A DNA stretch of 64,000 nt from Engelhardtia mirabilis (GTDB lineage: Bacteria > Planctomycetota > UBA1135 > GCA-002686595). The DNA lies in assembly GCA_007751255.1 (NCBI GenBank), contig CP036296.1:744001-808000 (forward strand), in the 5' to 3' direction. Positions 53,788 to 62,780 of the stretch are shown here, one piece after another. How positions within the stretch are numbered: position 1 is the stretch's first letter; each line of letters opens with the position of its first letter. The notes below the pieces were generated by a model that saw only the letters and a list, made by a program, of their open reading frames with translations, made no database searches and was not told the origin of the DNA. A program made the position numbers and the translations under genes.

Positions 53788-54807
53788 ATGTCCGGGAAGC
53801 GGATCTACATCGCCTACACCGGCGGCACCATCGGAATGCGCGAGGGCCCCCAGGGCTTCGCGCCCGCCGCGGGTTTCTTCGAGGCGCAGATGCGGCAGAT
53901 GCCCGAGCTGCTCGCGCCGCAGATGCCAGCCTTCGACGTGGTCGAGTACTCGCCGCTGCTCGATTCGGCGGACATGTCGCCGGACGACTGGCTGCGGATC
54001 GCGCGGGACGTCCAGGCTCACTACGACGACTACGACGGCTTCGTGGTGGTGCACGGCACGGACACGATGGCGTACACCGCCTCGGCCCTGTCTTTCATGC
54101 TCGAGGGCCTGGCCAAACCGGTGGTGTTGACCGGCTCGCAGATCCCCCTGTGCGAGACCCGCAACGACGCGCGCAACAACCTGATCACGGCGCTCGAGGT
54201 CGCGGCCAACCACGCGGTGCCGGAGGTGACCCTGTGCTTCGGCGATGCGTTGATGCGCGGCTGCCGCGCGCGCAAGGTCGACGCCAGCGGCCTGGCGGCG
54301 TTCGCCTCGCCCAACTTCCCGCCCCTCGGGCACATCGGCAGCCGAATCGAGATCGATCAGTCGCGCGTGCGGCGGCCGGAGTCAGGGGCGACGTTGCGGG
54401 TGCAGGCCATCGGCGGCCCTCACGTGGGCGCCCTGCGCTTGTTCCCGGGCCTGCGGGCCAGCGTGCTGGAGAACATGCTCTCGGCGCCGCTCGAGGGACT
54501 GGTGCTCGAGGCGTTCGGCGTCGGCAACGGACCCAAGCACGACCAGCAGTTCCTCGACGTGCTGCGGGCCGGTTGCGAGCGCGGGATCGTGGTCGTCGTC
54601 GTGACCCAATGCCTGCGCGGGAGGGTCGACCTATCGGGTTACGCGACCGGGGAGGCCCTGGCCTCGGCGGGCGTCGTCAGCGGCGTGGACATGACGCCCG
54701 AAGCCGCCCTCGCGAAGCTGCACTACCTGCTCAACCGCGGCCTGGAGCTGGACGAGGTGCGCCGGCTGATCGGCGTCGACCTGCGCGGTGAGTTGAGCGC
54801 AGGCTGA
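53788..54807 (+). CDS. ansA: Type I L-asparaginase (cytoplasmic)
   Basis: A 339-aa protein without signal peptide. It hydrolyses asparagine to aspartate and ammonia. Both catalytic threonine motifs are intact: YTGGTIGM near the N-terminus and HGTDTM around residue 92. The following VVLTGSQIPLCETRNDARNN is the conserved type I stretch and EVTLCFGDALMRGCRARKVD the dimer/allosteric region. It is transcribed away from the FGE-domain gene and ends at the REP-like palindrome. Confidence 0.95.
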   Translation: MSGKRIYIAYTGGTIGMREGPQGFAPAAGFFEAQMRQMPELLAPQMPAFDVVEYSPLLDSADMSPDDWLRIARDVQAHYDDYDGFVVVHGTDTMAYTASALSFMLEGLAKPVVLTGSQIPLCETRNDARNNLITALEVAANHAVPEVTLCFGDALMRGCRARKVDASGLAAFASPNFPPLGHIGSRIEIDQSRVRRPESGATLRVQAIGGPHVGALRLFPGLRASVLENMLSAPLEGLVLEAFGVGNGPKHDQQFLDVLRAGCERGIVVVVVTQCLRGRVDLSGYATGEALASAGVVSGVDMTPEAALAKLHYLLNRGLELDEVRRLIGVDLRGELSAG

Positions 54808-54828
54808 GCGCGGGCTCGCGAGGGTAGC

Positions 54829-54895
54829 GTTGGGTAGGCGGCGGTCTTGTGCCTGGCACCGTACGAACGTGGCACCGTACGAACGCCTACCCAAC
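54829..54895. repeat. REP-like palindrome, copy 2
   Basis: A perfect 12-bp stem GTTGGGTAGGCG (54829-54840) / CGCCTACCCAAC (54884-54895). Inside lie TTGTGCCTGGCACC and a 15-bp direct repeat GGCACCGTACGAACG (54855-54869 and 54871-54885). It lies between two convergent genes, so it may also terminate both. Confidence 0.8.
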
Positions 54896-54906
54896 CGCAC
54901 CGCGAA

Positions 54907-55839
54907 TCAGAAGTCGTCCGCGTGCCGGTAGGCCTGGATCAAGGCCTGCTCACCCTCCGCGCCGCCGCGGCTGATGCCGTGCTCCATTCCCAACACGCCC
55001 GTGTACCCGCGCGCGTGGATCTCCTTGAAGACGATGCGGTAGTTGATCTCGCCCGTGCCCGGCTCGTTGCGGCCGGGGTTGTCGCCGATCTGGAAGTAGG
55101 CGATCTCGTCCCAGGCCTTCCTGATGTTCGGGATCAGGTTCCCCTCGGTGATCTGCTGGTGGTAGATGTCGAACAGCGTCTTCACCGCCGGCGAGCCCAC
55201 TGCCTTGCAGAGCATGTAGGCCTGGGAGATCTTCGAGAGCAGCATCCCCGGGTGGTCGGACCAGGGGTTGAGGGGCTCCATCACCATTACCAGACCGTGG
55301 GGCTCGAAGATCTCGGCGCCGCGCTTGAGCATCTCGATCGCGTTGGCGTGCTGGAAGTCGCGCTCGAGCCGCGGCTCCAGGTCGCCGAGCACGATCGTCA
55401 TCCACGTGGCGTTGACCCTGGCTGCGCACTCCACGGACACCTGCAGGTCGGCCAGGAAGCTCTCCACGTGTTCCGGCGAGGCGGTCGAGAAGCTGCGCTT
55501 GCCGAAGGCGGTGCCGAAGTTGGCGACGAACACGCCCATCTGCATGCCGCGGTCGGCCAGGGCGCGGGCGATGCGCTCCTGCTCGGCCACGTCGCGACCG
55601 GCCATGCCGTTGTCCTCCCAGGCGCGGAAGCCCTGGTCGTGGGCGAAGGCGATCTGATCGACCACGTCGCCGCCGGCGAGGTTCTGGAACATCCCCCCGT
55701 GGGGGGCATAGGCCAGCTTGAAGGGCGCGTCGGCCGAGGTCAGGCGCGGGCCCGCGTGGATCGCGGGCGCGGCAGCGAGGGAGGCACCGGCGAGGGGCGC
55801 TGCGGCGGCGGCGGCGGCGAGGAAGTCGCGACGCTTCAT
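54907..55839 (-). CDS. Hydroxypyruvate isomerase-like TIM-barrel protein, Tat-exported
   Basis: A 310-aa protein. MKRRDFLAAAAAAAPLAGAS is a Tat signal, followed by AAPAIHAG. The barrel is of the xylose-isomerase-like / hydroxypyruvate isomerase type: LKLAYAP-like strand 1, GFRAWEDNGMAG, metal-binding acidic and His residues at VMVMEPLNPWSDHPGM, LFDIYHQQITEG and YFQIGDNPGRNEPGTGEINY. It probably isomerises a sugar derivative with a divalent metal. ATG 55839 is preferred because the twin-arginine motif follows at once; a start 5 codons upstream exists. TAGATT lies 54 nt upstream (55894-55899). Confidence 0.88.
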   Translation of the reverse strand: MKRRDFLAAAAAAAPLAGASLAAAPAIHAGPRLTSADAPFKLAYAPHGGMFQNLAGGDVVDQIAFAHDQGFRAWEDNGMAGRDVAEQERIARALADRGMQMGVFVANFGTAFGKRSFSTASPEHVESFLADLQVSVECAARVNATWMTIVLGDLEPRLERDFQHANAIEMLKRGAEIFEPHGLVMVMEPLNPWSDHPGMLLSKISQAYMLCKAVGSPAVKTLFDIYHQQITEGNLIPNIRKAWDEIAYFQIGDNPGRNEPGTGEINYRIVFKEIHARGYTGVLGMEHGISRGGAEGEQALIQAYRHADDF

Positions 55840-55891
55840 GGGGAGTGGGGTCAAGGCGTGGCGGCGAGTGCGCGGGGACGCGCGGGGTGGG

Positions 55892-57175
55892 TCAATCTAA
55901 CGGCGCGCGGCGCAGCTCGCGCGGCCGGGTCAGAAGCATCAGCGCCAGGGTGGCCACCGCGGTACCAGCGAAGCCGCGCAAGAGGCCGGTGAGGCTAGCT
56001 GCGCCCAAGTGGGCCAGGCCACCGGTCGAGCCAGCGGCCAGGGCCAGGGCGCCGGAGTAGACCAGGCGACCCACGAGGCTCTGGAACGAGAGCCAAGTCG
56101 CCCGCACCGACCCGTCCACGCGCGGATGGACGATCGCGCGCACGACCGGTTGGGAGAGGGCCTGGGGCACGCTGCGCAGGACGAGCACGAACGCGAGCAC
56201 CGGGTGCACGGCCACGGCCAGGGTCGAGATGACCAGGCACTGGAGGGCCTCGGCCGCGAGCAGGGTGCCCGCATCGCCGAGCCTGGCGCGCAACCGAAGC
56301 ACGAAGCGGCTGGCGAGGGCGGCCACCAGCATCGTCGTACCCAGCGCCAGGCCCGCGAGCAGCGGCGCGCTCATGGAGACGTCCGCTCCCTCGCGCGCGG
56401 CCACTGCCGCCAGGTAGGGCTGCAGGAACTCGAAGGGCACGTGGTTGAAGACCATCGACGCGACCGCGAAGGCCAGGATCCAACGCAGGGCCGGTTGGCG
56501 CAGGTGCCCGAGCATCAGGCCCCAGGTGGAGAGGTGCAGCTCGCGCTCCGCGGCACGGCGCACGAGGCGCGGCGGCTCGCGCAAGCCCAGCGCCAGGACC
56601 AGCGCGACCACCGACGCCACGCCGGTCATGGCGTGGGGCAGACGCAGGTCGATGCTGGCCAGAACCCCGCCGGACAGGGCGGCCAGCCCCAGGGCCACGA
56701 GGCCGATGCGCTGGATACGTGCCTCCTGAGCCGCCAACTCGTGCTCGCGCCGCGCAGCTCGCAGGCTCTCGAACAGCAGTGACGTGTCGGTCCCCGAAAC
56801 GAAGGCGTTGGCCCCGGCCAGGCAGGCCTGCCCCACGGCGAAGACCGCGAAGGAGTCCGCGCCGGCTACGGCGAAGCAGCCAACGGCCTGCATCGCCGCC
56901 CCCACCACGAGGGTGATCCGTCGTCCGACCCGGTCGGAGAGGTAGCCCGAAGGCACCTCCAGGGCGACGCTGGCCGCGTAGTAGATCGAGGCCAGGACCA
57001 GCACCCGGTCCACCGGCAGTCGACTCTCGAACAACAGGAAGAAGCTCGGCAGCCAGAACAGCGCGTTGCGCGAGCCCTCGAACCAGGCGAGCCGCGCGAG
57101 GTTGCCCTCGAAGCCGCCCGAGGAGTCTCGACGGCCCATGGTTTCCCTCGCCTCGGTTCCGTCGTACTGGGCCAT
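55892..57175 (-). CDS. Major facilitator superfamily transporter
   Basis: A 427-aa membrane protein with about 12 hydrophobic segments. The MFS motif between helices 2 and 3 is recognisable: LEVPSGYLSDRVGRRITLVV (GxxxDRxGRR). It also has AFVSGTDTSLLFESLRAARR in the first half. No substrate can be assigned; drug or metabolite efflux is possible. ATG 57175. A 42-bp repeat shared with the region before the PPK2-type gene lies 46 bp upstream. Confidence 0.85.
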   Translation of the reverse strand: MAQYDGTEARETMGRRDSSGGFEGNLARLAWFEGSRNALFWLPSFFLLFESRLPVDRVLVLASIYYAASVALEVPSGYLSDRVGRRITLVVGAAMQAVGCFAVAGADSFAVFAVGQACLAGANAFVSGTDTSLLFESLRAARREHELAAQEARIQRIGLVALGLAALSGGVLASIDLRLPHAMTGVASVVALVLALGLREPPRLVRRAAERELHLSTWGLMLGHLRQPALRWILAFAVASMVFNHVPFEFLQPYLAAVAAREGADVSMSAPLLAGLALGTTMLVAALASRFVLRLRARLGDAGTLLAAEALQCLVISTLAVAVHPVLAFVLVLRSVPQALSQPVVRAIVHPRVDGSVRATWLSFQSLVGRLVYSGALALAAGSTGGLAHLGAASLTGLLRGFAGTAVATLALMLLTRPRELRRAPLD

Positions 57176-57220
57176 CGGGGCGCAGATTCTGCCCGATATA
57201 CGTAACCTCGCGAGGCCCCG

Positions 57221-57262
57221 TTCGTCCCCCCTGGTGGGCGGGCGGGGGCCCGCGGTGGTTCT
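57221..57262. repeat. 42-bp GC-rich intergenic repeat, copy 1
   Basis: Identical to 62044-62085 except for one base; both start TTCGTC and contain GCGGGGGCCCGCGG. It lies 46 bp before the minus-strand MFS start. Looser similarity (GCTTT-GAACG) continues about 30 bp farther. Confidence 0.8.
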
Positions 57263-57355
57263 CGAGCGTCCGCGTGCCGCTTTGGAACGCAGCGAAGCAC
57301 CGATCGAAGCGAGTTTTCACCAACGCTCCGCGGCTGGCGGCATGCCCCGGGTGCG

Positions 57356-60300
57356 ATGAGCGACACCCACACGATCCCGATCGAAGCCCTGCTCGAGCAG
57401 GGGGCCTGGCTGCGCCGCGCTGCCCGTGACCTCGTTCGCGATGGCGGCGAAGCCGAGGACCTGGTGCAGGAAACTTGGCTCGCCGCCCTGCGTCGTCCGC
57501 CCGGGGCGGATCGACCGGCGCGGCCGTGGTTGGCGACGGTGCTCCGCAATGCCGGGCGACAGCGTGCCCGCCGAGCCGGACGGCTGCAGGCCCGCGAGAC
57601 CGCGGTTGCGCAGCGGAGCGGCGAAGCCACGGAGTCCACCGATGACCTGGCCGCGCGGGCCGAGCTGTGCGAGCGCATCGCGGCCCTGGTGCGTGCGCTG
57701 CCGGCGCCCGAGCGCGACGTGGTCGTGCTGCACTACGTCGAAGGTCACCGATTGGCCGAGGTGGCGCGGCGACTGGGTCTGCCGCCCGGGACGGTTCGCT
57801 GGCGCCATGGACAGGCCCTCGAGCGGCTGCGTGGGAAGCTCGACGCCGATCATCACGGCGACCGTGGAACCTGGGTCCGGGCGCTCGCTCCCTTGGCGGC
57901 GGGACCGATTCGACTGGCGACCATCGCGGGGTTGCCGCTGTGGTTGGCCGCGGGCCTCATGGCACTGACGGTCGCATCGACGGCGGCGATGCTGGCGACC
58001 GGGACTGTGCAGGGAGACGACCCGGAGCTGCCAATGCCCTCCGCTCACGCCCTGGTCGCCACGGACACGGCCTCGACGTCGACCGCGCTTCTCGCCGCCG
58101 GCGGCGGCGTGGCCGCGCGTCGTCCGATCGGAGACGAGGTTGCAGCCGTATCCGCGACGACGCGGCCGGCGATCGTGGCCGGGGGGCCGTCGTCGTCCAG
58201 CTTGACCGTGGCCCACTTGCGGGTGGTCGATCAGCGCGACCGGCCGATTGCGGGCGCCACGGTCGAGGCGCGGGCGACGCTCCTGTCGATCGATCCGGCC
58301 TCCCTGGAGCCGGCCGCGCGCGCCGAGTTCGAGCGGCTCAACGCCGGTCATCGGGCGACGACGGATGCGGCCGGCGAGGCGACTCTCACCTCGACCTTGA
58401 TCCAGCGACCGACGGAGGTCCGCATCGTCGCGCGCAATGGCGACGCGGCCTTCGGCTCCATCGAGGCGACCCTCGAGCCGGGAGTCGAGGTCGACCTGGG
58501 CTCGATCGTGGTCGAGCCCGGTGTGCCGATCCGCGGGTCTGTCGTCGGCCTGGGTGAGGCGGGGGCCGCGGGGGTGACAGTTGTGTTGACCGCCGTCACG
58601 GCCGACGGCGCTGAGGATCGCGCCGTCGAGCGTCGAGTGGAGCTCGATCGAGCGGACCAGCTCAGCGGCGCGGGCGCGTTCGAGCTCTGGGCGCCGCCCC
58701 TGGCCCTCGTCCAGGTCTGGGCCCGGCGCGGAACGGGCACTTGGGGCTGTTCGCCGACAATCGGCGTCGGCGAGGTGGGCCTCGCCATCGAGCAAGTGGT
58801 CGTTGCCCTCCCCGAGCCCGGCGCCGACCTGGGCTGGCGGTTCCAGGTCGTCGACGGCGCTGGCGAGCCGATCGAAGCTGCCGAGGTTCGCATCGAGATC
58901 GATGGGGTCGCCTGGACGACGTCGGTCGACACCGAGGGTCGGGTGGACTTCGTGCAGGTGCCCCGCGAACGCCCCGCGACGTCGGTGCGTGTGACCGAGG
59001 TCCGCGGCGAGTTCGCTTCGATCGAGTGGACCGGCCTCGCAGCCAGCGCCGACCTGCGGCGGGTCGTGATGGAGCCGCTGGCACGACAGCCGTTGACGAT
59101 TCGGCTCTCGGATCCAGAAGGCGCGCCCGTGTCGGGCGAGGTCTCGGTGGGCCTGCCCGGGGCGATCGGTCTCGCAGGCGTTTCGAAGGTCGAGGGGACC
59201 CAGACGATCGAGATACCGGGCGACGACTGGGGCCCGATGATGCTGCGGATCCGCGCCTTCGGCTACGCCACGCAGAACGTCGGCGAGGTGCTCGCCAGCG
59301 ACATCGCGAATCCGCTGGAGGTCGTGCTCGAGCCGCTCCCGATCGTGCGCGGTCGCGTGCTCGACCAGGGCGAGCCCGTCGAGGGGGTGCGAGTCGATCT
59401 GAGGGCGGCGACGGACCCAGGCTGGCTGACATTGGACGCCGGCTTCCCGCTGCTGTACCCGATCGAAAGCAGCGCGATGACGGACGAGCAGGGCCGCTTC
59501 GTCCTGGTCCCCGAAGCGCCAGGAGACTTCGTGGTCCAGGCGGTCCCTGCTGGCAGGCCGCCGGTGGCGCGCCGTCTCGACGGGCTGGAGGAGCGCTGGA
59601 AGGTCGAGGGCCTCGACCTACATCTCGAGTCGGGCGCAACCCTCGAAGGCCGGGTCGTCGATGAGACCGGACAGGCGCTGCGAGGCGTTGTGGTGGGCGT
59701 CGCCAGAGCGGACTTCGGGGGCTGGACGGGCCGTACCGATCGTGATGGTCGCTACCGGATCGAGGGCTTGCCCGCCGGGGCCTACGCCGTGGTGGTGCTC
59801 GATCGCGAACCCGGTCGTTCCAGCTCGACTTGGCCCACGACGACCGAGTTGGCTACGCCCGAGCTGCAGCTGGAGTCGGGGGAGCGGCGGATCTTGGACC
59901 TGCGAGCCCCGTCGCGCCGCCAGCGCGAAGTTCGCGGCGTGGTGAGCGTCGCAGGATGGCCCAGCTCCGCCCTGTCGGTGTCCATGGCCGCGGATCGCGA
60001 GGCCTACCCCTATGGCGACTACTGGAGCAATCGCGCGCAGGTCGACGTGGATGGGACCTTCGAGCTCGTCGCCCCACGGGCCGGCGTGTTCAAGGTCACC
60101 GTGTCCTCGGCCGACGGGGCCCTGGGACTGACCCGGTCGCTGCGTATCGACACCGAGCCGCGGGGCGATCTCGAGCTCTTCGTCGAGCCAGTTGCCGCGC
60201 GCCTCGACGTCGTCGCTGCCGAGGACGCGAGGGGGCTGCGCCTGTTCGGCGATGCGGGCGGGGGCTGGAGTTGGAGATTGTCGACCACGGCCCAGCAGAT

Positions 60301-60436
60301 CGTCGCCAGCGGCGGGAGCCTGTCCTTCGCCGCTCTGCCGGGATCGGCGCTCCTCGAGAGCTGGGTCGACGGCGAGTCGACCGAGCGGGAAGTCGCCATC
60401 GCGGAAGACGGCTCGACTGTGATCGTCGCGAACTGA
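57356..60436 (+). CDS. Membrane-tethered ECF-like sigma factor fused to carboxypeptidase-regulatory-like domains
   Basis: A 1026-aa protein. Residues 1-165 are an ECF sigma factor: region 2 is GGEAEDLVQETWLAALRRPP with PWLATVLRNAGRQRARR; region 4 is LPAPERDVVVLHYVEGHRLA, then EVARRLGLPPGTVRWRHGQA. A hydrophobic helix follows at about 185-213 (LATIAGLPLWLAAGLMALTV). From about 230 to the end is a chain of beta-sandwich carboxypeptidase-regulatory-like (CarboxypepD_reg) domains, for example VVDQRDRPIAGATVEARATL, then VRGRVLDQGEPVEGVRVDLR and LEGRVVDETGQALRGVVVGV with GRYRIEGLPAGAYAVVVLD. The sigma part would be cytoplasmic and the tail periplasmic. The frame is open and uniform throughout, so it is one protein. 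It may release or control its sigma domain when the tail meets a ligand or when it is cleaved. Confidence 0.88.
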   Translation: MSDTHTIPIEALLEQGAWLRRAARDLVRDGGEAEDLVQETWLAALRRPPGADRPARPWLATVLRNAGRQRARRAGRLQARETAVAQRSGEATESTDDLAARAELCERIAALVRALPAPERDVVVLHYVEGHRLAEVARRLGLPPGTVRWRHGQALERLRGKLDADHHGDRGTWVRALAPLAAGPIRLATIAGLPLWLAAGLMALTVASTAAMLATGTVQGDDPELPMPSAHALVATDTASTSTALLAAGGGVAARRPIGDEVAAVSATTRPAIVAGGPSSSSLTVAHLRVVDQRDRPIAGATVEARATLLSIDPASLEPAARAEFERLNAGHRATTDAAGEATLTSTLIQRPTEVRIVARNGDAAFGSIEATLEPGVEVDLGSIVVEPGVPIRGSVVGLGEAGAAGVTVVLTAVTADGAEDRAVERRVELDRADQLSGAGAFELWAPPLALVQVWARRGTGTWGCSPTIGVGEVGLAIEQVVVALPEPGADLGWRFQVVDGAGEPIEAAEVRIEIDGVAWTTSVDTEGRVDFVQVPRERPATSVRVTEVRGEFASIEWTGLAASADLRRVVMEPLARQPLTIRLSDPEGAPVSGEVSVGLPGAIGLAGVSKVEGTQTIEIPGDDWGPMMLRIRAFGYATQNVGEVLASDIANPLEVVLEPLPIVRGRVLDQGEPVEGVRVDLRAATDPGWLTLDAGFPLLYPIESSAMTDEQGRFVLVPEAPGDFVVQAVPAGRPPVARRLDGLEERWKVEGLDLHLESGATLEGRVVDETGQALRGVVVGVARADFGGWTGRTDRDGRYRIEGLPAGAYAVVVLDREPGRSSSTWPTTTELATPELQLESGERRILDLRAPSRRQREVRGVVSVAGWPSSALSVSMAADREAYPYGDYWSNRAQVDVDGTFELVAPRAGVFKVTVSSADGALGLTRSLRIDTEPRGDLELFVEPVAARLDVVAAEDARGLRLFGDAGGGWSWRLSTTAQQIVASGGSLSFAALPGSALLESWVDGESTEREVAIAEDGSTVIVAN

Positions 60437-60514
60437 CTGACGCAGGTTGATCGCCGAGAGCTCTACGACGACAACTCGCTGTTGGCCCGCTCGGTCGAAT
60501 GCGCGACAGGGACT

Positions 60515-61984
60515 TCAGAGCTTGGCCTCGAGGGCCTTGCACACGGCTCGCAGGACCTCGAGGCGCGCGTGGTGCTTGTCGTTGGCGGCGATCAGGTGCC
60601 AGGGTGCGTGCTTGGCGTCCGTTCGCAGCAGCATCTCGTCGACGGCGGCGACGTACTCGTCCCAACGCCCGCGATTGCGGTAGTCGTCGTCGGTGATCTT
60701 GTACTTCTTGTAGGGCGTGTGCTCCCGTGCCTCGAAGCGGCGCAGTTGCTCGTCGGTGTCGATCTGCAGCCAGAACTTCGCGACGACCGTGCCGTGCTCG
60801 GTCATCTGGGCCTCGAAATCGCGCAGCTCCCCGAAGGCGCGGGTCCATTCTGCCTGCGTGGCGAAGCCCTCCACGCGCTCCACCAGCACCCGGCCGTACC
60901 AGGAGCGATCGAAGATGGCGATCTCGCCCGCTCGCGGCATCTGTCGCCAGAAGCACCAGAGGTAGGGGTGCGCGCGCTCGACCTCGGTCGGCGCGGAGAT
61001 CGGCGTGACCCGATAGAGGGCGGCCGAGACGCCGCGCACCAGCCGGCGGATCGCACCACCCTTGCCGGCGGCGTCCATGCCCTCGAAGACCAGCACCGTC
61101 GAGACGCCCTTGTCGCGGGCCTCACGGGCAAGGTCCGAGAGCCGCCTCTGGAGCCTCGGCAGCTCCTTCTCGTACTCGGCCGGATCGGCGGTGACACCCA
61201 TGTCCAACTGACGCAGGGGCGAGGCGGGCTCCGACGCATGGGCCTCGAGCGGCGGGTCGAAGGGTGCGGGCACGGCGCCGGCCAAGCGACCGGCGAGCCG
61301 GTCGCGCAGGTGTTCGAAGACGACCATGTCGCGGTGGCGCTTGTCGGTGCTCTCGACCACGAGCCAGGGCGCCCAGTCGCTCTCGGTGCCCTCGATCAGA
61401 TGCTCGCCGTACTTCTCGATCTTCCCGTGGTGCTCGAGGATCGTCCGGTCGTACTCCCGGGCGCGCCAGCCGTGGGTGTTCTTGTCGGCACGGTCGAGTT
61501 GCTTCTCCAAGGCCTTGGTCGAGCTGTGCAGCCAGACCTTGACGATCGACATGCCACTGGCCGTCAGCACGCACTCGAAGGCGCGAGCGTGCTCGCAGCG
61601 CCGCGCGAAGCGCCGCTTGCCACCCTTGGTCAAGATCCGCTCGGCCACGGCGTGGTACGCCCATCCGCCCAGGTGGATCCCGATCCGACCCTTGGGCGGC
61701 AACGCGCGCCAGTAGCGCCAGAAGAGCGGTCGACCCAGTTCCTCCTCGCGTTCGTCGAGGAAGGCCTCGGTGTCGAGGCCGCGCGGGTCGAACCACTCGT
61801 GCATGCGATCGGTCAGTTCTTCGCAGGCGCGACGATCGTCGCCCATGATCAGGATCAGCACGGCGAAGTCGGCCGAGCGCAGATCGAACTGCAGGTTGAG
61901 GAGTTCGACGCGCAGGTCCGGCGTGCGCTGGTCGAACTCCTCGCGAGAGAGCTCGGCGCCGGTCTCGAAGTTGTCGAAGTTCAC
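60515..61984 (-). CDS. pap: Polyphosphate:AMP phosphotransferase (two-domain PPK2)
   Basis: A 489-aa cytoplasmic protein with two PPK2 domains. The first (about 1-240) has a broken P-loop (LILIMGDDRRACEEL in place of GxxxxGKG) and is probably structural. The second (about 270-489) is intact: VLVFEGMDAAGKGGAIRRLV (Walker A near 303), FWRQMPRAGEIAIFDRSWYG with the lid arginines, and KKYKITDDDYRNRGRWDEY. This two-domain layout, with an inactive first half, fits class II PPK2 enzymes that make ADP from AMP and polyphosphate. The GTG start at 61984 has no Shine-Dalgarno sequence; TATGCT is 6 nt upstream. Confidence 0.9.
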   Translation of the reverse strand: MNFDNFETGAELSREEFDQRTPDLRVELLNLQFDLRSADFAVLILIMGDDRRACEELTDRMHEWFDPRGLDTEAFLDEREEELGRPLFWRYWRALPPKGRIGIHLGGWAYHAVAERILTKGGKRRFARRCEHARAFECVLTASGMSIVKVWLHSSTKALEKQLDRADKNTHGWRAREYDRTILEHHGKIEKYGEHLIEGTESDWAPWLVVESTDKRHRDMVVFEHLRDRLAGRLAGAVPAPFDPPLEAHASEPASPLRQLDMGVTADPAEYEKELPRLQRRLSDLAREARDKGVSTVLVFEGMDAAGKGGAIRRLVRGVSAALYRVTPISAPTEVERAHPYLWCFWRQMPRAGEIAIFDRSWYGRVLVERVEGFATQAEWTRAFGELRDFEAQMTEHGTVVAKFWLQIDTDEQLRRFEAREHTPYKKYKITDDDYRNRGRWDEYVAAVDEMLLRTDAKHAPWHLIAANDKHHARLEVLRAVCKALEAKL

Positions 61985-61990
61985 GGCGCC

Positions 61991-61996
61991 AGCATA
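61991..61996 (-). promoter_or_regulatory. Candidate -10 hexamer TATGCT of the PPK2-type gene
   Basis: TATGCT 6 nt before GTG 61984; leaderless start likely. The 42-bp repeat begins about 48 bp farther upstream. Confidence 0.45.
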
Positions 61997-62043
61997 CGGG
62001 CTGCGCGGATTCGACGGCTTCGGTGTAACCCGCGCCGTTGCTG

Positions 62044-62085
62044 TTCGTCACCCCTGGTGGGCGGGCGGGGGCCCGCGGTGGTTCT
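62044..62085. repeat. 42-bp GC-rich intergenic repeat, copy 2
   Basis: One base differs from 57221-57262. It lies 60 bp before the PPK2-type gene start, on the same side and in the same orientation relative to the gene as copy 1 before the MFS gene. Confidence 0.8.
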
Positions 62086-62196
62086 TGGGGCGCTCACCCG
62101 AGGCTTTCGAACGTCGCACGGGCAGCGCCGAAGCCCCGCAGGAGCCCCGCAGGAGCCCCCGAATTGGCCCGCGAACGGACCAGGTGCGTCCCCGCC

Positions 62197-62772
62197 TCAG
62201 GGCAGGTCGATCCCGAAATCACCCAGGATTCGAACCGTGGCAATCAAGGGCAGGCCGGTGATCGCGCTGTGGTCGTCGCAGGCGATCTGCTCGAACAGCG
62301 CGATGCCGCGCTGCTCCAGCTTGTAGGCGCCGGCGCAGTCAACAGGGTCGTCGACGGCAACGTAGCGCTCGATCGCCGCGCGGGTGAGGGCACGCATGGT
62401 CAGCGTCGCCACGTCAGTCCAGGCGCGGCGCTCGCCTCCGCGCTGGATCGCGACGGCGGTGACCAACCGGTGGGTGCGGCCCGCCAGGCGTTCGAGTTGG
62501 GCGGCGGCCCGCGCGGGGCTGCCGGGCTTCGAGAGGACCTCGGAGTCCAGGGCGCAGACCTGATCGGAGCCGATCACCACGGCCTCGGGGTACAGCTCGG
62601 CCACCGACGCCGCCTTGGCCCGGGCCAGTGTCTGGGCCAGCTCGCGCGGCTCGAGGCCGCGGGACTTGTAGGCGTCCTCGTCCACGTCGGGCGCGACACA
62701 GTCGAACTCGAGACCCAGGCGCTCGAGCAGGGCGCGGCGGTAGGGCGAGGTGCTGGCGAGGATGATTTGCAC
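62197..62772 (-). CDS. maf: Maf-like nucleoside triphosphate pyrophosphatase
   Basis: A 191-aa protein, normal Maf length. ILASTSPYRRALLERLGLEF is the N-terminal signature, VVIGSDQVCALDSEVLSKPG the substrate-binding acidic/Lys block, and DDPVDCAGAYKLEQRGIALF the conserved late motif, then SAITGLPLIAT. Maf proteins remove pyrophosphate from modified or canonical (d)NTPs. GTG 62772 is preceded by TATCCT at 8 nt and no Shine-Dalgarno sequence. Confidence 0.92.
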   Translation of the reverse strand: MQIILASTSPYRRALLERLGLEFDCVAPDVDEDAYKSRGLEPRELAQTLARAKAASVAELYPEAVVIGSDQVCALDSEVLSKPGSPARAAAQLERLAGRTHRLVTAVAIQRGGERRAWTDVATLTMRALTRAAIERYVAVDDPVDCAGAYKLEQRGIALFEQIACDDHSAITGLPLIATVRILGDFGIDLP

Positions 62773-62780
62773 GGGCGGGC

